From contig NC_015676.1 in assembly GCF_000217995.1 (NCBI RefSeq), positions 1,280,103-1,344,102 of the forward strand: a stretch of DNA of 64,000 nucleotides, written 5' to 3'. Below the pieces are notes generated by a model. The model was given only the letters and a program-made list of their open reading frames with translations, was not told the origin of the DNA and did not search any database. Below, in pieces: positions 1 to 7,744 of this stretch (position 1 is its first letter; every line of letters starts with the position of its first letter). The DNA is from Methanosalsum zhilinae DSM 4017. Lineage in GTDB: Archaea; Halobacteriota; Methanosarcinia; Methanosarcinales; Methanosarcinaceae. Both the position numbers and the translations under genes were made by a program.

Positions 1-611
1 GCTTCATCTCGAGTCATTCCAAATAGTTTTGCAAGCGCTATCATTTCCAGTGGAGCACGCATATCATAAATTGAAAATGAATTACTCGTTAAGATTAACG
101 GAACATTGAACTTACGTGCAAGATTTAGATTGTTCTTAAAGTGTAACAATGAATGTACTCTTTTCCCACCACGTCCCTTTGTTATAAGATCGAGATTAAA
201 ATCAATAGCAACATTATTGGTGGATGCGGCTTTTGCAAGTACATGATTGAGTCCACTATCTCTTGGAGTAATAGGATGCGCCAGATAATCTATATTTGGA
301 TTTTCAACTGCTGCCCGATTTATTTTTTCACTCCCGCCATGAACTGAAATAATATCTACCTTATTCCTATATTTTCCAACAAGGCCGTGAAGTTTCGAAG
401 GAGAATCAGTGACAATTTCTATTCCCCTATAAATGTTAAGTTCATCCTCCTCGTAGTCCATGTCAATGTCAGCTCGTTTATTGTTTGAGTGTGTGGTGAT
501 AACGATACCTGAATAGCCCAGATGTTTTGCAAAATCTGTAATTTCAGAAACTGAACTGGTCCCGTCTGGATAAGAATGTACATTACATTCATAAAATTTG
601 TATTTATTCAA
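1..611 (-). CDS. rnp3: RNase P protein component 3 (Rpp30), C-terminus cut by window edge
   Basis: Protein subunit of archaeal RNase P, which trims the 5' leader of pre-tRNA; Rpp30 has a PHP-like TIM-barrel fold. Read on the minus strand from a TTG at 611, the protein begins [20 protein letters not shown] and continues with VITTHSN, VDIISVHGGSEKINR and YLAHP, the family's barrel strands. No ATG occurs in frame near the N-terminus, and the TTG overlaps the stop of the upstream RNA-binding gene by 8 bases, so a coupled TTG start is likely. The last visible codons encode MIALAKLFGMTRDEA; perhaps 30 residues are missing at the left edge. The order L15e, RNA-binding protein, Rpp30 is the start of the archaeal RNase P/proteasome/exosome super-operon. 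Confidence 0.85.
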   Translation of the reverse strand, partial: MNKYKFYECNVHSYPDGTSSVSEITDFAKHLGYSGIVITTHSNNKRADIDMDYEEDELNIYRGIEIVTDSPSKLHGLVGKYRNKVDIISVHGGSEKINRAAVENPNIDYLAHPITPRDSGLNHVLAKAASTNNVAIDFNLDLITKGRGGKRVHSLLHFKNNLNLARKFNVPLILTSNSFSIYDMRAPLEMIALAKLFGMTRDE

Positions 612-1044
612 GCACTTCCTCCATAAATCTTCTGGCATTGTCCCAGTTTTTTGGGAAAGTGGTGATTTTCATTTTTACGGTAACTGCATCAGATGACGAT
701 GAGAGTTCAAGTTTTCCCTGATATGCTGTCTGCTTATCAAATTTCATGTAGAAGAACTGATCTTCATCAAGCCTGAGACTTATTTCAGATCTTAACTTTT
801 CAAGATCATCGGGATTTAATTCCTTTTTTAGAAAGCTGATAAAATATCTGCACTTTGATCTTTGAGTGATCTGGGCATTATAAATGATAATTGGGTTGCC
901 ATAATGTCCCTCAGCGGATATGGTCTCAACTAACTTTTCTTTGTCAGAATCAATATTTTGCAAAAAAAAATCCAGGGCTTGATCAACCCTGGATCTATCT
1001 TCCGTTGAATGCGCGTTAACTCGCAGAGTAATATACTGAATCAC
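604..1044 (-). CDS. Exosome-type RNA-binding protein (COG1325 family)
   Basis: 146-residue protein of the archaeal family of small RNA-binding/exosome-associated proteins encoded between L15e and Rpp30. It opens [16 protein letters not shown], a beta strand followed by a helical segment, and carries the conserved middle region [19 protein letters not shown]. No enzyme motif is visible. The ATG overlaps the L15e stop by 4 bases (ATGA) and the 3' end overlaps the Rpp30 start, so the three are translationally coupled. The family assignment rests on length, these motifs and the neighbours; the role in RNA processing is known only in general terms for the family. Confidence 0.8.
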   Translation of the reverse strand: MIQYITLRVNAHSTEDRSRVDQALDFFLQNIDSDKEKLVETISAEGHYGNPIIIYNAQITQRSKCRYFISFLKKELNPDDLEKLRSEISLRLDEDQFFYMKFDKQTAYQGKLELSSSSDAVTVKMKITTFPKNWDNARRFMEEVLE

Positions 1045-1640
1045 TTGACCCGACTCAACTTTGAACTTATACTTGGCCTAGTTTTTTCTGTACCTTTACC
1101 ACGGCCCATCATACCTCTGCCTTTCCTTCCAGCACTGGTTTTACCACGGTACGCACGTCCCTTCTGTGAGCTTTTACATATCCAGTTGAGATTCTTATCA
1201 TTCTGAATGACAGGATGTGCAGGATCAACAAGAATTACCTCATACCACTTGGACATACCGTCTTCAGCTACCCAATATGAGTTCAGGACTTCCATGTTAG
1301 GATACTTTCTGCTAGCACGCTCCTCCGCAATTCTCTGTATGCTCTTTCCAGGAGTCATTTTGTTTTTGCCCATACGCTGGGTACGTCTACCACGCACGTA
1401 CCTGGATTTCCTCAAACCACCGCGACGAACCTTTGCCCTTGCGATTATGATCCCCTGTTTTGCTTTGTACCCCAGTGATCTTGCACGATCTATACGTGTT
1501 GGTCTTTCAATCCTGACCAGTGAACCTTCCTTTCTCCATTTCTGAAGACGTTCCCACCTGAGATCCTTCACGTATGTATTATCAGGATCTTTCCATGCGT
1601 CTCTGACATATCCATAAAATGATTTTGACAATTTGGTCAC
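1041..1640 (-). CDS. rpl15e: 50S ribosomal protein L15e
   Basis: Archaeal/eukaryotic large-subunit protein eL15, 199 residues (family about 195). It is rich in Arg and Lys and contains the family blocks [12 protein letters not shown] at the N-terminus, [20 protein letters not shown] near residue 60, [12 protein letters not shown] near residue 115 and the glycine-rich [16 protein letters not shown] tail. The ATG follows a GGTGAC ribosome-binding site. It is the first gene of the minus-strand operon that continues into the RNA-binding protein and RNase P subunit p30. Confidence 0.97.
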   Translation of the reverse strand: MTKLSKSFYGYVRDAWKDPDNTYVKDLRWERLQKWRKEGSLVRIERPTRIDRARSLGYKAKQGIIIARAKVRRGGLRKSRYVRGRRTQRMGKNKMTPGKSIQRIAEERASRKYPNMEVLNSYWVAEDGMSKWYEVILVDPAHPVIQNDKNLNWICKSSQKGRAYRGKTSAGRKGRGMMGRGKGTEKTRPSISSKLSRVK

Positions 1641-1697
1641 CTTTGTTTCATCTTAGTTTCATGGTTCAATTCATCGGTTTAACGAATCACATCCCTA

Positions 1698-1712
1698 CGG
1701 GAATATATCCCG
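1698..1712 (-). promoter_or_regulatory. Putative TATA box of L15e inside a short inverted repeat
   Basis: A perfect 5-bp inverted repeat (CGGGA and TCCCG) brackets the A/T core ATATA. Read on the minus strand this gives GGGATATATTCCCG about 65 bp before the L15e ATG, a suitable position for a TATA box with a leader of about 40 nt. The symmetry suggests an operator overlapping TBP binding, but it may be chance. Confidence 0.35.
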
Positions 1713-1869
1713 ATAATGAAACATCCGCTACTACATACCTGATTGCATTTAAGTTTTTGTGTTTTGTTCAGGTTTCTATGTAATGCAGTAGCATTTGTAG
1801 CATATATTTCTCGCAAAGTACATATAATTATCAACCATATATTATATTGTAGTTTTTTAACCATGCGAA

Positions 1870-2010
1870 GTTAATGCAGCTTTCAATCATTGCATCTTCA
1901 GGCATAGGTTAGTCCAGTACGAAATGATATGTGCTGGAAGGGAGTACTGATACCCCTGGCATGTCGCTGGTTTGAAAGCAGCCAGCCATGGAACGCCACA
2001 TAATGTGGAA
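1870..2010 (+). ncRNA. Candidate structured leader RNA upstream of the SAMP operon
   Basis: This part of the 400-bp gap between L15e and the 50-residue gene is richer in G+C than its flanks and packs four hairpins in a row on the plus strand: CCAGTAC/GTGCTGG (1914-1937), AGGG/CCCT (1939-1957), CATG..GCTGG/CCAGC.CATG (1960-1990) and CCACA/TGTGG (1996-2008). Possible TATA elements (CATATATTATATTG) lie at 1835-1850, so a transcript starting near 1870 would carry about 180 nt of leader. I could not match it to SRP RNA, RNase P RNA, a tRNA, a C/D box sRNA or a riboswitch class I know. It could be a cis-regulatory leader or an independent small RNA. Confidence 0.35.
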
Positions 2011-2048
2011 GTATATCAGCAAAAGACAGTTCTTTGAGGTGAAATGAA

Positions 2049-2201
2049 ATGTCCAAGTTCCATAAAAGAGATACTGAGCGAAAAGGGGTTAAAAAGCATG
2101 AAAAACTGGAAGAAAAATTAATCCATGAAAATCTTAATGACCTTATCGGGACAGAAGAGCTCAGTGAAGAAGAGTCTGAAGGTGGTGAATATTTAGAGTG
2201 A
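2049..2201 (+). CDS. Small charged protein, 50 residues, coupled to SAMP
   Basis: Short reading frame from ATG at 2049 to TGA at 2201, preceded by GAGGTGA. The product is MSKFHKRDTERKGVKKHEKL up to residue 20, then an acidic half ending in EEESEGGEYLE, so the charge flips from basic to acidic along its length. I do not recognise a characterised family. Its stop overlaps the GTG start of the ubiquitin-like protein gene by 4 bases (GTGA), so the two are almost certainly co-translated, which is the best support that it is real. Function unknown; a partner or substrate of the SAMP is a guess. Confidence 0.7.
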   Translation: MSKFHKRDTERKGVKKHEKLEEKLIHENLNDLIGTEELSEEESEGGEYLE

Positions 2202-2410
2202 GCAAAAAAATAAATCTCAAACTGTTGATGGGGAACAAATCTGAAAAAAAAATGGACGTGGACGATGAATGTACATATGAAGAATTGCTGAATATACTGG
2301 ATATCAATCCTGAAACGGTTCTTGTATTAAACAATGGACAGGCAGTTCCACTTGATGAAATTATAGATTCAGGAGATCTAACAATATTAAAGATTGTTTC
2401 TGGTGGATAA
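2198..2410 (+). CDS. Ubiquitin-like small archaeal modifier protein (MoaD/ThiS family)
   Basis: 70-residue beta-grasp protein ending in the di-glycine tail IVSGG that ThiS, MoaD and archaeal SAMPs need for adenylation by an E1-like enzyme. The body fits the fold: an N-terminal strand INLKLLMG, the helix TYEELLNILDI, the turn VLVLNNGQAVPLDE and a final strand DLTILKIVSGG. It may serve as a sulfur carrier (tRNA thiolation, molybdopterin or thiamine synthesis) or as a protein tag; sequence alone does not decide. No E1 enzyme lies in the window. The start is GTG, overlapping the stop of the preceding small gene. Confidence 0.85.
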   Translation: MSKKINLKLLMGNKSEKKMDVDDECTYEELLNILDINPETVLVLNNGQAVPLDEIIDSGDLTILKIVSGG

Positions 2411-2490
2411 TCTTTTATCCTGTTCATTCATTTATTTATTCTGAAATAGCAATATTATGTACAACCTACTTGCATAATTCCCAGTCAAAC

Positions 2491-3579
2491 TTAACTATTT
2501 CGTCTAAACCAGCTATCAGGTGCTTTTCTTTCATTTCCCTGCTGGTCTCTAAAAAACGCAACGAATTTACCTTCTGGATAGCTACGATCAAAAACAAATT
2601 CGTACTCCACAACAAAATATGCCCAGAATCTAACATATTTGCTTCGTGCATCCCCAATAACCACTGTTACAGAGGACTCATTAATCATAACTGAATAAAC
2701 TGGATAATCAATTTGCTGGGCAGGGTTAGATGCATAGAGTTCATATGCTCTTTCAATATAAGGATTAATGTCGGTATCTAAATATTCATAGGTTGAATCG
2801 GTATAGGTTATTTTCTCAACATAGTCACTTCTTTTAATTACCGAATGATATGATATCTCCATAATTTTATAATGAGAATCATTGAATGAATAAGCAGATA
2901 TGAAACTCGCAGGAGATACTGGATATGTGTTCTGGTAGCTTATTTTTGCATCTTCTATTTCAGAGACTTCGTTTACAAGCATATATTTTGCAAAAGGAGT
3001 CACTGCACACCATATAACAAAAATTACAACAAGAATATTATAGATCAATCTTTCATTTTTTTTTGCATAGGTATATATTTTGTTCAGCCAGTTTTTTCCA
3101 GCATCAACTTTATTTTTCATTTTAATATCTAATAAAAAAATGAGTATGGGTATAATTGAAATCACAGATATCACAGGATCAAAAAAATACATAGACCCCA
3201 GAGTGGATGGCTCATTTATAAAAGGATATAAAGGACGCATTTTCCAGCTTGTTGCATAATCAAGAAAAAAGTGGCTAAGCAATACGAGAAAGCCTGTAAA
3301 TGTAAATAACCTGTTTTTTTTCCAGAACCATAGTATAGAAGTTATTATCAGTATGAAAAGCAATGAGTGCATGAACTCACGATGAACCATTAGATAAAAT
3401 AGCTGTGTACGCAATTCATAGGTAAGTGCATCTTCTATTGCAAAAAAAATAATGTTTGGTATGAAATCAAGGTCAGGAATAACTGCAATCAAGCCTAAAT
3501 ATACTCTCTCACGTCCTTTAAATCCTAAAAATGATGCAATTAAAAAGCCAATTCCAAAATGAGATATGCTGTTTACCAT
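2491..3579 (-). CDS. YdjM/DUF457-type membrane-bound metal-dependent hydrolase
   Basis: 362-residue membrane protein. The N-terminal 150 residues carry the YdjM pattern: an early His (SISHFGIGF), Asp residues at DLDFIPN, HREFMHS and LLSHFFLDYATSW, which together form the predicted metal site, within about four membrane helices. A fifth helix (NILVVIFVIWCAVTPFAKYM) precedes an extracytoplasmic C-terminal domain of about 150 residues containing the YSFNDSHYKIMEISYHS and RFWAYFVVEYEFVFDRSYPEGK blocks. The catalytic activity of the family is not established. It lies 33 bp downstream of the histidine kinase gene on the same strand, so co-transcription is likely. Confidence 0.75.
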   Translation of the reverse strand: MVNSISHFGIGFLIASFLGFKGRERVYLGLIAVIPDLDFIPNIIFFAIEDALTYELRTQLFYLMVHREFMHSLLFILIITSILWFWKKNRLFTFTGFLVLLSHFFLDYATSWKMRPLYPFINEPSTLGSMYFFDPVISVISIIPILIFLLDIKMKNKVDAGKNWLNKIYTYAKKNERLIYNILVVIFVIWCAVTPFAKYMLVNEVSEIEDAKISYQNTYPVSPASFISAYSFNDSHYKIMEISYHSVIKRSDYVEKITYTDSTYEYLDTDINPYIERAYELYASNPAQQIDYPVYSVMINESSVTVVIGDARSKYVRFWAYFVVEYEFVFDRSYPEGKFVAFFRDQQGNERKAPDSWFRRNS

Positions 3580-3612
3580 TATAATTCAACTTTCACATAC
3601 AATCATAGATGC

Positions 3613-5187
3613 TTACGCTTTATTAACAGTAAACCAGAATACACTCCCCTTACCCTGGGGGTTATCTTCAACTCCGACCTGCGTTCCATGAAGATCAATG
3701 ATCTTTTTAACTATCGTAAGTCCCAGGCCTGTACCCTTAATGCCTGGTTTGTTCATTCGTTTAAACCTTTCAAAAATAAAGGGCTTGGATTTTTCATCAA
3801 TCCCTTCACCAAAGTCGGTTACCATGATCTTCCAATACTTACCTGCATCCAGAATATCGATGATTATTCTACTTTTTTCTGGACTGTATTTTATTGCATT
3901 GGAAAAAATATTTACAAAAACCTCTTCTATAATCGGGTTTGCCTGGGCAAGATATACTCCCTCAGACTGAAAATCCACATCCATTTCTTTTTCATCGATC
4001 TGTGGGGAAAAACTATCAACTACATTTTTAAGCATAAGTCCTATGTCAAATGTTTCAAATTCAATATCCTCAATAGAATCCAACTTAGCAAACCTGGAAG
4101 CATCTTCAATCATTTTTATAACTTTATTGTTGTTACGTTCAATTGTCTTAAGGACCTGAATTTTCGAATGATCTTTTTCCTGGCCAATTAAAAGGTCTAT
4201 ATATCCCTTTACAACGCCTGCTGGATTTAATAGATCATGACGAAGAATATCCAGAAACAATTCTTTCAATTCATTGGAGCGTTCCAATTCCTCAGCATAT
4301 GATCTTAGCTTTTCCAGCGACTTTTTTCGCTGAATGATTTTCCACATTCCCTGCATTAACAATCTCAATTGACGTACATCTGCTCGGTCATAGTCTTCAT
4401 CCTTGTTTCCAACACCAGCTGTTGCCACAATTCTATCATCATCAAATACAGGAACGCTCATATAGCGTTCCAGTTCTACATGTCCCGGGGGATATCCTTT
4501 TTTAAGTGAATTGAATGATTGATAATCATTGATGATTATAGGCTTTCGCTGCCTTACCGGCTCTCCCCACAATCCGGTCGTTTCAATTGGATAAACAAAT
4601 TTCTTATTTGGAACTGAACACTCTTTCATTACGCTGTTTGACCATGTATGCATTGTAAAGACAGTCTCATCTTCATTTAGAAACGCAACATATCCAATTT
4701 TGCTCCCGGTGAGGTTAACTGCAGCTTCATGGACAAAATCTGTGATTTCCTGCATTGTTGCTTTATCACTGATCATATTGAGCTTTAACAGACTTTCAAG
4801 TCTGGACTCATCCAATTTCAGGGCATCTTCTAATTTTTTATGTCGGGTGATATCTTCAGCAATGCAGATACCCCCAACGATAGAGCCATCATCTGATATA
4901 TTCTGACTGCAATCTATCTTTATTTTAATTGACTTTTTGCCATCTTTTAGTTCAAGGTCTCCTTCATAATGAGTTCTTTTTTTGAAGAATACGTCTTTAA
5001 GGCTACTGAAAATAAGATCATTCTCAAAAACTTCATCTAACCTATAACCAATTATTTTCTCAGTGGGCAGCCTAAGAATATTTGCCATTTTTTCATTACA
5101 ATCAGTAATGACATCATTGGTGTTAAAATGAAATATTCCATGTGGAGAATTTCTGAAAATCAGTGAATATTCATTTCTGATACTCAT
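3613..5187 (-). CDS. PAS-GAF sensor histidine kinase
   Basis: Soluble sensor kinase of 524 residues counted from the ATG at 5187, which has an AGGA ribosome-binding site; a GTG at 5226 would add 13 residues. Domains in order: PAS (about 1-125; FRNSPHGIFHFNTND to AEDITRHKKLEDAL), GAF (about 140-300; HTWSNSVMKECSVPNK, WGEPVRQRKPIIINDY), HisKA with the phospho-acceptor His in LDILRHDLLNPAGVV (about 314), and HATPase_c with N-box NIFSNAIKYSPE and G-boxes DFGEGI and GTGLGLTIVKKI. There is no membrane segment, so it should sense a cytoplasmic signal. No response regulator is adjacent. Methanosarcinales have many such orphan PAS/GAF kinases. Confidence 0.93.
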   Translation of the reverse strand: MSIRNEYSLIFRNSPHGIFHFNTNDVITDCNEKMANILRLPTEKIIGYRLDEVFENDLIFSSLKDVFFKKRTHYEGDLELKDGKKSIKIKIDCSQNISDDGSIVGGICIAEDITRHKKLEDALKLDESRLESLLKLNMISDKATMQEITDFVHEAAVNLTGSKIGYVAFLNEDETVFTMHTWSNSVMKECSVPNKKFVYPIETTGLWGEPVRQRKPIIINDYQSFNSLKKGYPPGHVELERYMSVPVFDDDRIVATAGVGNKDEDYDRADVRQLRLLMQGMWKIIQRKKSLEKLRSYAEELERSNELKELFLDILRHDLLNPAGVVKGYIDLLIGQEKDHSKIQVLKTIERNNNKVIKMIEDASRFAKLDSIEDIEFETFDIGLMLKNVVDSFSPQIDEKEMDVDFQSEGVYLAQANPIIEEVFVNIFSNAIKYSPEKSRIIIDILDAGKYWKIMVTDFGEGIDEKSKPFIFERFKRMNKPGIKGTGLGLTIVKKIIDLHGTQVGVEDNPQGKGSVFWFTVNKA

Positions 5188-5416
5188 ATTTAATTTCCTG
5201 ATCGATTTTTGAAAATGATGATACACATGAATTACTATTGGATTACATTTTATTTAATATAATTCCAAAAGGAAAATTTTTGAAAATATCTCATATTTGA
5301 TTTATTCTTAAGAAAGACAAATACATAATAAAGAAATTTATATATAGGCAAAATATTTGTTATTCTATAGTGATTTAGTGAAAATTTGAAAGAAGTTCAA
5401 TGTGGAAGTGTAGCAT

Positions 5417-7744
5417 TTGATATCCATAAGTAAGATATTGCAATCACTTAGGAAAAGTGAACAGCAAAATAAAATATGTAACTACAAGCTGGTTAATACT
5501 AGCAATGAAAGAAAAGTGATATTAAACTGTAAGAAATGTTCATTCTCATCAGACTTAAACGATAAATCCTGTCTTGATAATATAATCCATGTCCTCTTAA
5601 AAGAGCCGTATATTGATAGACTGGTACTTTCCCATCTGTATGAAAGAGAATATGAAAAGGAAAGTCTGACGATCTTAAAAGAATTTGCATATTTCTGTGA
5701 TTTCATAAATGCTTATAACAACGCAGCGCTAACAGACAGCGGATGTACATATCCTGAGAAATTAAAATGTCAAATAGCAAGAAAAGAGATTATTGATGCT
5801 TTGATCGCGCAGTCATTTAAGGATCCTCTGCAAATAATGGATATTCTGTTTGAACAAAATGGAACTAAAATTGAAGGGCATATATTAGATAATCTTCCAG
5901 ATCATTCAGAATGTAACAGCTGTATTGAACAATTCAATTTTATACTAAATGAAATCAAACAGAAAGCACTTATTACCAAAAATAGATTAAAGGCTCAAAA
6001 ACAAAAAGCAGCCATATCTGACTACAATACCCAGATAAGATCTTATGTAAGGCCCTCTTTTTCAACTTCCAGAATATATGCAGAGCCTCCCGACAATACT
6101 GAATTTATAGAGTGTTATGACATTCAGTACAAAAAAGGAAGAGAGCTGGAAATATCCATATATGCATTCAATGATCGACCAGAAAAACTCTATTTCATAA
6201 AACCTTTCGAATATTTTCTGGATCCTTTAGACCTGAGTACAATAGAAAGAATCAGAAAAAAAATAATACGGCATCGTCCAGATGATCTAAGTTTTGCAGA
6301 TCCAGCTAATTCAAGGGAATATTTCAGGCAGATAGCAAAAAGGATACTATTAGAAGATACAGAATTATATGGGAACTACCTGAATCCTTCCAGGGTAGAT
6401 ATTTATTCAGACCTTCTGGCAAAATACACAAGCGGACTGGGGATCCTCGAAGATATACTGTCAGATCCCCGTGTAACTGATGTGTATATCAATGCACCTG
6501 CAGACAGCAATCCAGTTAATGTGGTGATAGATGATGAAGAATGTATAACTAACGTATTTCTCTCCCAGAATGATCTGGATTCAATGGTCTCACGCTTTAG
6601 AGCCATCAGTGGAAGACCTTTTGGGGAAGCTACTCCGGTCCTGGAGATGAAGCTTGATGATCCAGATGTAAGAGTTTCAGTTATTGGAGATCCTTTAAGC
6701 TCTAATGGACTTGCATATGCATTCCGAAAACATGCACATACTCCATGGACACTCCCAAAGCTGATCAGTTCAGGAACAATTTCACCCCTTGCTGCAGGAC
6801 TTCTAAGCTTTATGGCTGAAGGACAGTCATCCATACTGATTGCTGGAGATGTCGGGGCCGGAAAAACGTCGCTACTGAGTTCCATGATCGCCGAGATCCC
6901 TCAAAAATACAGAATACTTACAATTGAAGACACCCCTGAAATTCCTGTGAAACCGCTTCAAAATCTTGGATGGAAGATTCAGGGAATGAATTCCCAATCA
7001 TCGATCATGAAATCAAATGCGGAAATGACACCTGAAGTTGCATTGCGTGCAGCTCTAAGGCTTGGAAATTCATCGCTTGTCATAGGAGAAGTAAGAGGTA
7101 CTGAGGTCAGAGTCCTTTATGAAGCCATGCAGGTAGGTACTGCAGGAAATTCTGTAATGGGTACAATTCATGGAGCTTCAGCAAAGGCCGTTTATGAAAG
7201 AATAATAAATACACTGAAAGTACCATCTTCTTCATTCAAGGCTACTGATGCAATTGTGATATGCTCAAGCACGAGAACGGCTGGTGAAATGAACAAGAAA
7301 AAACGGGTAACTCAGATCGCGGAAGTAAATGATCTGATCACTTCTGAATACAGTAGTGATAATATGTTTTCTGACCTTTTTACTTACAGTTCATCAAAAG
7401 ATTCACTGGTATCTGCAGACATTCTTGACCGGGGACAATCTGCACTGGTCAATAAGATTGCATCGAAAATGGGAATCTCAATAGACGATGCATCAAAAAA
7501 CATTCAACTAAGAGCAAAAATAAAAGAAAAAGTTGCAGACTGGGGTAACAAAAACCCTGAAATTATGGAAATAGAAGCTTTGAGCATTGCAAATAATATG
7601 TTCTGGCTCTTGATGGATGAGCAAAAACAGAATGATATATTGGATTATAACTTTGTTTTCAAAAGATGGTTGGAATGGTTTGAGGATTTTGCACAGAACA
7701 TGACAGAAAATCATTCATATACGTACTACTCTTTTACGGAGTGA
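5417..7744 (+). CDS. Type II/IV secretion system ATPase (GspE/TadA family)
   Basis: 775-residue ATPase of the archaeal pilus/secretion type. The last 450 residues are the motor: an N-domain-like region (YSDLLAKYTSGLGILEDILS, VYINAP), Walker A AGDVGAGKTS near residue 478, the Asp-box ILTIEDTPEIP near 502, Walker B LVIGEVRG near 554 and the His-box GTIHGAS near 580. The first 200 residues are specific to this protein and hold spaced Cys residues (NCKKCSF; HSECNSC) that could bind metal. The start is TTG, as no ATG lies near; GGAAGTG precedes it. It overlaps the membrane-platform gene by 4 bases, forming an E/F pair without pilins in view. Confidence 0.9.
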   Translation: MISISKILQSLRKSEQQNKICNYKLVNTSNERKVILNCKKCSFSSDLNDKSCLDNIIHVLLKEPYIDRLVLSHLYEREYEKESLTILKEFAYFCDFINAYNNAALTDSGCTYPEKLKCQIARKEIIDALIAQSFKDPLQIMDILFEQNGTKIEGHILDNLPDHSECNSCIEQFNFILNEIKQKALITKNRLKAQKQKAAISDYNTQIRSYVRPSFSTSRIYAEPPDNTEFIECYDIQYKKGRELEISIYAFNDRPEKLYFIKPFEYFLDPLDLSTIERIRKKIIRHRPDDLSFADPANSREYFRQIAKRILLEDTELYGNYLNPSRVDIYSDLLAKYTSGLGILEDILSDPRVTDVYINAPADSNPVNVVIDDEECITNVFLSQNDLDSMVSRFRAISGRPFGEATPVLEMKLDDPDVRVSVIGDPLSSNGLAYAFRKHAHTPWTLPKLISSGTISPLAAGLLSFMAEGQSSILIAGDVGAGKTSLLSSMIAEIPQKYRILTIEDTPEIPVKPLQNLGWKIQGMNSQSSIMKSNAEMTPEVALRAALRLGNSSLVIGEVRGTEVRVLYEAMQVGTAGNSVMGTIHGASAKAVYERIINTLKVPSSSFKATDAIVICSSTRTAGEMNKKKRVTQIAEVNDLITSEYSSDNMFSDLFTYSSSKDSLVSADILDRGQSALVNKIASKMGISIDDASKNIQLRAKIKEKVADWGNKNPEIMEIEALSIANNMFWLLMDEQKQNDILDYNFVFKRWLEWFEDFAQNMTENHSYTYYSFTE

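Noticed and set aside
1679-1864. 61-codon minus-strand frame in the L15e promoter area
   Set aside because: It covers the TATA box and has no ribosome-binding site or recognisable content.
1900-2010. Hairpin block as SRP RNA, RNase P RNA or a C/D box RNA
   Set aside because: AAAGCAGCC recalls SRP helix 8, but the tetraloop and the asymmetric loop are missing; no box C/D pair at correct spacing is present.
3613-5226. GTG at 5226 as the histidine kinase start
   Set aside because: No ribosome-binding site; the ATG at 5187 has AGGA and begins at the PAS domain edge.
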